Assembly (NCBI RefSeq): GCF_041435055.1
Contig: NZ_CP108002.1
Coordinates: 2,108,001-2,172,000 of the forward strand
Length of the DNA stretch: 64,000 bases
Origin: Streptomyces sp. NBC_00341
GTDB lineage: Bacteria > Actinomycetota > Actinomycetes > Streptomycetales > Streptomycetaceae
Direction: 5' to 3'
A program made the position numbers and the translations under genes. The notes below the pieces were generated by a model that saw nothing but the letters and a program-made list of their open reading frames with translations, searched no databases and was not told the origin of the DNA. Below, piece by piece: positions 59,962 to 64,000 of this stretch; within the stretch, counting starts at the first letter, position 1; every line of letters begins with the position of its first letter.

Positions 59962-60151
59962 ATGCAGGACCACACGGGGCACACGGAGCACGCACAGCAC
60001 ACGGGGCACGTCGGATGGGCGCGCGAACGCGCTGTTCTGGGGGACGCTCGCGCTCTCACTGGCCGTCGCCTTCGTCGTCACCACACCGGTCAACAAGTGG
60101 ATGATCGGGCACGGCAAGGGGCACGCCGTGGTGCACCGGTACCACCACTGA
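59962..60151 (+). pseudogene. Remnant of DUF4396-like, His-rich membrane protein gene
   Basis: ATG 59962 opens MQDHTGHTEHAQHTGHVGW, a His-rich N-terminus. After about 20 codons the frame becomes nonsense, while the +1 frame reads NALFWGTLALSLAVAFVVTT then PVNKWMIGHGKGHAVVHRYHH and stops at 60149-60151. As I recall the family, these are the start and end of DUF4396 copper-associated proteins, which normally have a multi-helix domain of 100 or more residues between them. An internal deletion with frameshift is inferred. The CsoR-like operator upstream is intact. Confidence 0.7.
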
Positions 60152-60166
60152 GGCGGCCCGGGGAGG

Positions 60167-60799
60167 TCAGAGCTCGGGGCCGTCCCCGGGCTCCTCCTGG
60201 TAGGAGTAGCGCTGCTCCTTCCACGGATCGCCGACGTTGTGATAGCCGCGCTCCTCCCAGAAGCCGCGGCGGTCGGCGGTCATGTACTCGATGCCCCGGA
60301 CCCACTTGGGGCCCTTCCAGGCGTAGAGCTGCGGAACCACGAGCCGGAGCGGGAAACCGTGCTCCGCGGTGAGCAGTTCGCCGTCCTTGTGGGTGGCGAA
60401 CAGGGCCCGCTCCGCCGTGAAGTCGTCGATCCTGAGGTTCGAGCTGAATCCGTATTCGGCCCAGACCATCACATGGGTGACATGGGGCGCGGGCGGTGCG
60501 AGTGCGACGACATCGCGGACGAGCACCCCGCCCCACTCGGCGCCGAGCATGCTGAATTTCGTCACGCAGTGCAGATCCGCGACGACCGAGGAGAACGGCA
60601 GTTCCGAGAATTCCTGATGGTTCCAGCAGTGCTTGTCGCCATCGGCGGTGGCCCCGAAAACGCGGAATTCCCAGCGCTCGGGTTTGAACTTCGGCACCGG
60701 TCCGTAATGGGTGACCGGCCAGCCGCGCTGAAGTCGCTGCCCCGGCGGAAGCTCGGACTGTTCTGCTGCGCGGTTTTCCCGGCTTTCCGGCTGACCCAT
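60167..60799 (-). CDS. Sulfite-oxidase-like molybdopterin oxidoreductase
   Basis: A 210-residue protein of the oxidoreductase molybdopterin-binding (YedY/sulfite oxidase) fold. The Mo-ligating Cys78 is in VADLHCVTKFS; WGGVLVRDVV and GFPLRLVVPQLYAWKGPKWVRGIEYM follow. It lacks a Tat signal and the dimerisation domain of true sulfite oxidases, so it is probably cytosolic with an unknown substrate. It is divergent from bfr. Confidence 0.85.
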   Translation of the reverse strand: MGQPESRENRAAEQSELPPGQRLQRGWPVTHYGPVPKFKPERWEFRVFGATADGDKHCWNHQEFSELPFSSVVADLHCVTKFSMLGAEWGGVLVRDVVALAPPAPHVTHVMVWAEYGFSSNLRIDDFTAERALFATHKDGELLTAEHGFPLRLVVPQLYAWKGPKWVRGIEYMTADRRGFWEERGYHNVGDPWKEQRYSYQEEPGDGPEL

Positions 60800-60855
60800 G
60801 ACTCCATGGTGACAGACAGGCAGGGGTGGTCATGACCAGCGCAGAGACGATTCGG

Positions 60856-60882
60856 GCATGCCTTACTAAGCATGTACTTACT
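60856..60882. repeat. Tandem GCATG/CTTACT repeat before bfr
   Basis: GCATGCCTTACTAA is followed by GCATGTACTTACTGG, two near-identical units in direct orientation, about 75 bp upstream of bfr and 57 bp upstream of the divergent sulfite-oxidase-like gene. They could be a direct-repeat binding site. Confidence 0.5.
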
Positions 60883-60953
60883 GGACGGCCACCGGGTGCG
60901 ATGCGAAGATGCGGCCAACTTGCCCAGTTCACCGGTTGGAAGGAGCCTCTGCG

Positions 60954-61433
60954 ATGCAGGGCGACCCCGAGGTCCTTGAGTTCCTGAACGAGCAGCTGAC
61001 CGCCGAATTGACTGCCATCAATCAGTATTTCCTGCACGCGAAGATGCAGGACAACTTCGGCTGGACGAAGCTCGCGAAGTACACCCGCTCCGAGTCGTTC
61101 GACGAGATGAAGCACGCCGAGATCCTGACCGACCGGATTCTGTTCCTCGACGGACTGCCGAACTACCAGCGGCTCTTCCACGTCCGGGTGGGCCAGACGG
61201 TGACCGAGATGTTCCAGGCGGACCGCCAGGTCGAGGTGGAGGCGATCGACCGCCTCAAGCGGGGCATCGAGCTGATGCGCGCCAAGGGCGACATCACGTC
61301 CGCGAACATCTTCGAGTCGATCCTGGCCGACGAGGAGCACCACATCGACTATCTCGACACCCAGCTGGAACTGGTCGAGAAGCTCGGCGAGCCGCTCTAC
61401 ATCGCGCAGCTGATCGAGCAGCCGGAGAGCTGA
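60954..61433 (+). CDS. bfr: Bacterioferritin
   Basis: A 159-residue four-helix ferritin that stores iron in a 24-mer with heme at subunit interfaces. Ferroxidase ligands are visible in LTAELTAINQYFLHAK, DEMKHAEILTDRILF and SILADEEHHIDYLDTQLEL; Met52, in the segment DEMKHAE, is the usual heme ligand position. ATG 60954 has AAGGAG 10 nt upstream. Its partner bfd lies downstream on the opposite strand, convergent. Confidence 0.95.
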   Translation: MQGDPEVLEFLNEQLTAELTAINQYFLHAKMQDNFGWTKLAKYTRSESFDEMKHAEILTDRILFLDGLPNYQRLFHVRVGQTVTEMFQADRQVEVEAIDRLKRGIELMRAKGDITSANIFESILADEEHHIDYLDTQLELVEKLGEPLYIAQLIEQPES

Positions 61434-61439
61434 CCCGGC

Positions 61440-61706
61440 TCAGGCTGCTTCGGGGAACCCGGCCGCCGGTGCGGGAGCGGTGCCCGCGTCGAGACGCTCG
61501 ACGTTTCCGGCGGGCTGCTTCTGGTCGACCAGCTCACGGCGCGGACAGGCGCCGCGGCCGAGCATCGCCTGGATGGTGCGCACACAGCCGCCGCAGTCGG
61601 TACCCGCCTTGCAGGCGGAGGCTATCTGGCGGGGCGTGCAGGCGCCGGCTTCCGCATGCTTCTTGACCTGCTGCTCCGTAACGCCGAAGCACGAGCAGAC
61701 GTACAT
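61440..61706 (-). CDS. bfd: Bacterioferritin-associated ferredoxin
   Basis: An 88-residue BFD-type [2Fe-2S] protein that passes electrons to bacterioferritin to release iron. The four Cys are in MYVCSCFGV and GTDCGGCVRT, followed by a tail of about 35 residues longer than in E. coli Bfd. It is convergent with bfr, leaving 6 bp between stops. An iron box precedes it, so it should be induced under iron starvation. Confidence 0.93.
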   Translation of the reverse strand: MYVCSCFGVTEQQVKKHAEAGACTPRQIASACKAGTDCGGCVRTIQAMLGRGACPRRELVDQKQPAGNVERLDAGTAPAPAAGFPEAA

Positions 61707-61753
61707 GCGGTTTCACCTCCCGGCGGGACGAGGTCGTGGCGGCCGCCCCGATA

Positions 61754-61772
61754 ATCGGTGAGGCTAACCTAA
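61754..61772 (-). promoter_or_regulatory. DmdR/IdeR-type iron box of bfd
   Basis: Read on the minus strand, TTAGGTTAGCCTCACCGAT matches the IdeR/DmdR1 consensus TTAGGTTAGGCTAACCTAA at 15 of 19 positions, the left half perfectly. It lies 48 bp upstream of the bfd start. Repression when iron is plentiful is expected. Confidence 0.85.
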
Positions 61773-61813
61773 CCTTACCCGCCACTCAAGGGCGGTAAAA
61801 GCCCCGGAACGCC

Positions 61814-61850
61814 CTGTGGGGCACGGATCACATCGATCCGTGCCCCACAG
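61814..61850 (-). terminator. Hairpin terminator of DAHP synthase gene
   Basis: CTGTGGGGCACGGATC (61814-61829) pairs perfectly with 61835-61850 around a 5-nt loop, 27 bp after the DAHP synthase stop. It separates that gene from bfd. Confidence 0.85.
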
Positions 61851-61877
61851 TCGCGCGTGTGCTACCTGCCGTGATGC

Positions 61878-63230
61878 CTACTGATCCCGGTACATCTCGG
61901 CGACCAGGAACGCGAGGTCCAGCGACTGGCTGCGGTTGAGCCGCGGGTCGCAGGCCGTCTCGTAACGCTGGTGCAGATCGTCCACGAAGATCTCGTGGCC
62001 GCCGCCGACGCACTCGGTGACGTCGTCGCCGGTGAGCTCGACGTGGATGCCGCCCGGGTGGGCGCCCAGGCCCTTGTGCACCTCGAAGAAGCCCTTGACC
62101 TCGTCCAGGACGTCGTCGAAGCGGCGGGTCTTGTGACCGGAGGCGGCCTCGAAGGTGTTGCCGTGCATCGGGTCGGTGACCCAGGCGACGGTGGCACCGG
62201 AGGCGGTGACCTTCTCGACCAGCTGGGGCAGCTTGTCGCGGACCTTGTCGGCGCCCATCCGGACGATGAAGGTCAGCCGGCCGGGCTCGCGCTCGGGGTC
62301 GAGGCGGTCGATGTAGCCGAGCGCCTCGTCGACGGTGGTCGTCGGTCCGAGCTTGATGCCGATGGGGTTGCGGATCTTCGAGGCGAACTCGATGTGCGCG
62401 CCGTCCATCTGGCGGGTGCGCTCACCGATCCACACCATGTGGCCCGAGGTGTCGTACAGCTCGCCGGTGCGCGAGTCGATGCGGGTCAGCGCCGACTCGT
62501 AGTCCAGCAGCAGGCCCTCGTGCGAGGCGTAGAACTCGACGGCCTTGAACTCGGCCGGGTCCGTGCCGCACGCCTTCATGAAGTTCAGCGCGTTGTCGAT
62601 CTCGCGGGCCAGGGCCTCGTAACGCTGCCCGGACGGGGACGACTTCACGAAGTCCTGGTTCCAGGCGTGCACCTGGCGCAGGTCGGCGTAACCGCCGGTG
62701 GTGAAGGCGCGCACGAGGTTCAGCGTGGAGGCGGACGCGTGGTACATCTGCTTCAGCCGGTCCGGGTCCGGAACGCGCTCGGCCTCGGTGAAGGCGAAGC
62801 CGTTGACGGAGTCGCCGCGGTAGGTCGGCAGGGTCACGCCGTCGCGGGTCTCGGTCGACTTGGAACGGGGCTTGGAGTACTGGCCGGCGATCCGGCCCAC
62901 CTTGACGACGGGCACGGAGGCCGCGTAGGTGAGGACGGCGCTCATCTGGAGCAGCGTCTTCAGCTTGGCGCGGATGTGCTCGGCCGACACGGCGTCGAAG
63001 GCCTCGGCGCAGTCACCGCCCTGGAGCAGGAACGCCTCGCCCTTGGCGACGGCTCCCATGCGGGCACGCAGCTGGTCGCACTCGCCCGCGAAGACGAGCG
63101 GCGGATACGACGCGAGGTCCGCGAGTACATCGCGCAGCGCCTCGGAGTCGGGGTACTCGGGCTGCTGCGCCGCGGGAAGGTCTTGCCAGGTGTTGCCACC
63201 GGCGACGGAGGTATTGGCGTTCACGGTCAC
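61878..63230 (-). CDS. aroG: Class II DAHP synthase (shikimate pathway entry)
   Basis: A 450-residue plant-type enzyme condensing phosphoenolpyruvate and erythrose-4-phosphate to DAHP. It shows FLLQGGDCAEAF, VKVGRIAGQYSKPRS, YASHEGLLLDYE, HMVWIGERTRQ and WVTDPMHGNT, metal and substrate residues of class II. GTG 63230 begins MTVNANTSVAGGNTWQDLPA-like sequence, the family start; the longer frame to 63845 overlaps the amidase gene. No Trp-rich leader peptide is seen. Confidence 0.95.
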   Translation of the reverse strand: MTVNANTSVAGGNTWQDLPAAQQPEYPDSEALRDVLADLASYPPLVFAGECDQLRARMGAVAKGEAFLLQGGDCAEAFDAVSAEHIRAKLKTLLQMSAVLTYAASVPVVKVGRIAGQYSKPRSKSTETRDGVTLPTYRGDSVNGFAFTEAERVPDPDRLKQMYHASASTLNLVRAFTTGGYADLRQVHAWNQDFVKSSPSGQRYEALAREIDNALNFMKACGTDPAEFKAVEFYASHEGLLLDYESALTRIDSRTGELYDTSGHMVWIGERTRQMDGAHIEFASKIRNPIGIKLGPTTTVDEALGYIDRLDPEREPGRLTFIVRMGADKVRDKLPQLVEKVTASGATVAWVTDPMHGNTFEAASGHKTRRFDDVLDEVKGFFEVHKGLGAHPGGIHVELTGDDVTECVGGGHEIFVDDLHQRYETACDPRLNRSQSLDLAFLVAEMYRDQ

Positions 63231-63272
63231 GGGTCCCACATTACGGGGTCGTGTCGAGTGCTTTTTCTGGTG

Positions 63273-63285
63273 CTCAGTGACTGAG
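63273..63285. promoter_or_regulatory. Palindrome in aroG/amidase divergent region
   Basis: CTCAGTGACTGAG is a perfect 13-nt palindrome, 43 bp upstream of the DAHP synthase start and 105 bp upstream of the divergent amidase-like gene. A regulator site is possible; none is known to me for this sequence. Confidence 0.45.
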
Positions 63286-63389
63286 ACGGCCGAGGTGGCG
63301 CGCCAGTGACCGGGGACACAGCCGGGTGCTGCTAGCGTCTCGACTTCGGATTTGACGGATTCGACTGTTTTGGCAACAGGGGTGGGGAT

Positions 63390-64000
63390 TTGAAGCGAAA
63401 CCATCGCAAAGATCTCGGGAAGGGGCGCCTGCTCTACGGGGTGGGGGCAGCGGTCGTGGCGACCGCCACGATCACGACCGTCGCCATGGCGTCCCAGGGC
63501 ACCGTGCCCGGCGACGGCAAGCCGGTCGCGGCGTCGGCCGCCTCGCTGCAGACCCGCTTCGCGGACGCGGCGCGCGAGTTCGGCGTCCCGCAGAACGTGC
63601 TGATGGCGGTCTCGTACCGCCAGACGCTGTGGGAGAGCCACGACGGCGAGCCGAGCACCAGCGGCGCGTACAACGTGATGGGGCTCACCCGGGTCACCGA
63701 GGACGACATCGAGCAGCCGACGGACGCGGAGCGGCTCGCGCACCTCAACCTGAGCGGCGACCCGGCCGTGACGAAGCACTTCGACGCCGGTCGCGCGCTG
63801 CGCACCCTGCCGAAGCGGGTGGACACCGGCGCGGCCGGGCTGCACACGCTGGACGAGGCCGCGAAGCTCATCGGCAGGCCGGCCGGCTCGGTGCGGGAGG
63901 ACTCCGCGCAGTCCGTCCGCGCCGGCGCGGCGCTGCTCGCGAAGTACCAGCGCGAGGCCACCGGCTCGCTGCCCGAGGACGCCGGCCGGCGGTACCCGGC
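63390..64000 (+). CDS. Secreted peptidoglycan amidase-like protein, 5' part
   Basis: The gene runs off the right edge; about 203 residues are visible. It starts at TTG 63390 (MKRNHRKDLGKGRL) after a GGTGGGG segment. A basic start and a hydrophobic segment (about 16-38) form a signal peptide. A helical lysozyme-like domain follows (TRFADAAREFGVPQNVLMAVSYRQT, GAYNVMGLT). From memory such proteins in this chromosomal position carry a C-terminal N-acetylmuramoyl-L-alanine amidase domain, outside this window. Confidence 0.72.
   Translation, partial: MKRNHRKDLGKGRLLYGVGAAVVATATITTVAMASQGTVPGDGKPVAASAASLQTRFADAAREFGVPQNVLMAVSYRQTLWESHDGEPSTSGAYNVMGLTRVTEDDIEQPTDAERLAHLNLSGDPAVTKHFDAGRALRTLPKRVDTGAAGLHTLDEAAKLIGRPAGSVREDSAQSVRAGAALLAKYQREATGSLPEDAGRRYP

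Noticed and set aside
59962..60372. A 136-codon gene starting at the His-rich ATG
   Set aside because: After about 20 codons the frame becomes Arg/Pro-rich without similarity and runs into the antisense of the sulfite-oxidase-like gene; the true C-terminus is in the +1 frame.
63231..63389. A Trp/Phe/Tyr leader peptide controlling the DAHP synthase gene
   Set aside because: No short open frame with aromatic codon runs and no attenuator-like hairpin is visible on the minus strand.

Overview
This window is core chromosome of a high-GC actinomycete. It is almost certainly Streptomyces, judging from GC-rich third codon positions, frequent GTG starts, the layout of the division and cell-wall (dcw) cluster next to divIVA and ileS, and families typical of the genus (DUF3040, SAV_6107-type HEPN, YhgE/Pip, Rv2175c-like). 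No tRNA, rRNA, CRISPR array, prophage or biosynthetic cluster is visible. The only mobile DNA is two apparently identical 1,835-bp IS1182-like insertion sequences.

Layout. (1) 1-10.6 kb: 3' end of a DsbA-like thioredoxin-fold protein, IS copy 1, a dienelactone-hydrolase-like protein, an MscS channel, a Na+/H+ antiporter, a Tat-exported GH95-like glycosidase, a GNAT acetyltransferase, an RluA-type pseudouridine synthase and lspA. (2) 10.7-15.2 kb: a DksA/TraR-type protein with a histone-H1-like Lys/Ala tail, then ileS behind a T-box leader that appears to act on translation. (3) 15.2-17.1 kb: IS copy 2, opposite in orientation to copy 1. (4) 17.3-35.4 kb, minus strand: the dcw cluster in transcription order rsmH-ftsL-ftsI-murE-murF-mraY-murD-ftsW-murG-ftsQ-ftsZ-pgeF-yggS-sepF-yggT-divIVA. 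murC, ddl, ftsA and mraZ are absent from it. (5) 35.8-41.5 kb: beta-carbonic anhydrase, then a MoxR ATPase/DUF58/transglutaminase operon. (6) 41.6-51 kb: DUF3040 protein, methyltransferase, HEPN protein, a degenerate ABC ATPase with a YhgE/Pip membrane protein and a TetR regulator behind a TetR-like palindrome, a DUF4126 protein, a phytoene-desaturase-like oxidoreductase and a Tyr/Gly/Gln-tailed membrane protein. (7) 51-57 kb: metF, thiE, an Rv2175c-like DNA-binding protein, a ferredoxin-reductase-like flavoprotein, and thiO-thiS-thiG under a TPP riboswitch. (8) 57-64 kb: PASTA Ser/Thr kinase, endonuclease IV, a wrecked DUF4396-like gene behind a CsoR-like palindrome, a sulfite-oxidase-like protein, bacterioferritin, an iron-box-controlled bacterioferritin-associated ferredoxin, class II DAHP synthase, and the start of a secreted peptidoglycan amidase-like protein.

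How the genes fit together. The central minus-strand block makes lipid-II precursors (murE, murF, mraY, murD, murG), polymerises and crosslinks septal wall (ftsW, ftsI) and builds the septum (ftsZ, sepF, ftsQ, ftsL). DivIVA drives the tip growth typical of Streptomyces. The thi genes join the glycine-derived thiazole branch (ThiO, ThiS, ThiG) to ThiE coupling, with TPP feedback. bfr and bfd form an iron storage/release pair.

The most notable observation is that both IS copies sit in the loop of a perfect terminator hairpin between convergent genes, and each duplicated exactly that loop (8 bp and 9 bp) as target site. The second is an internally deleted, frameshifted remnant of a copper-associated gene that keeps its operator. 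The third is the readable switch of the ileS T-box, where two mutually exclusive pairings compete for the leader and the ribosome-binding site.
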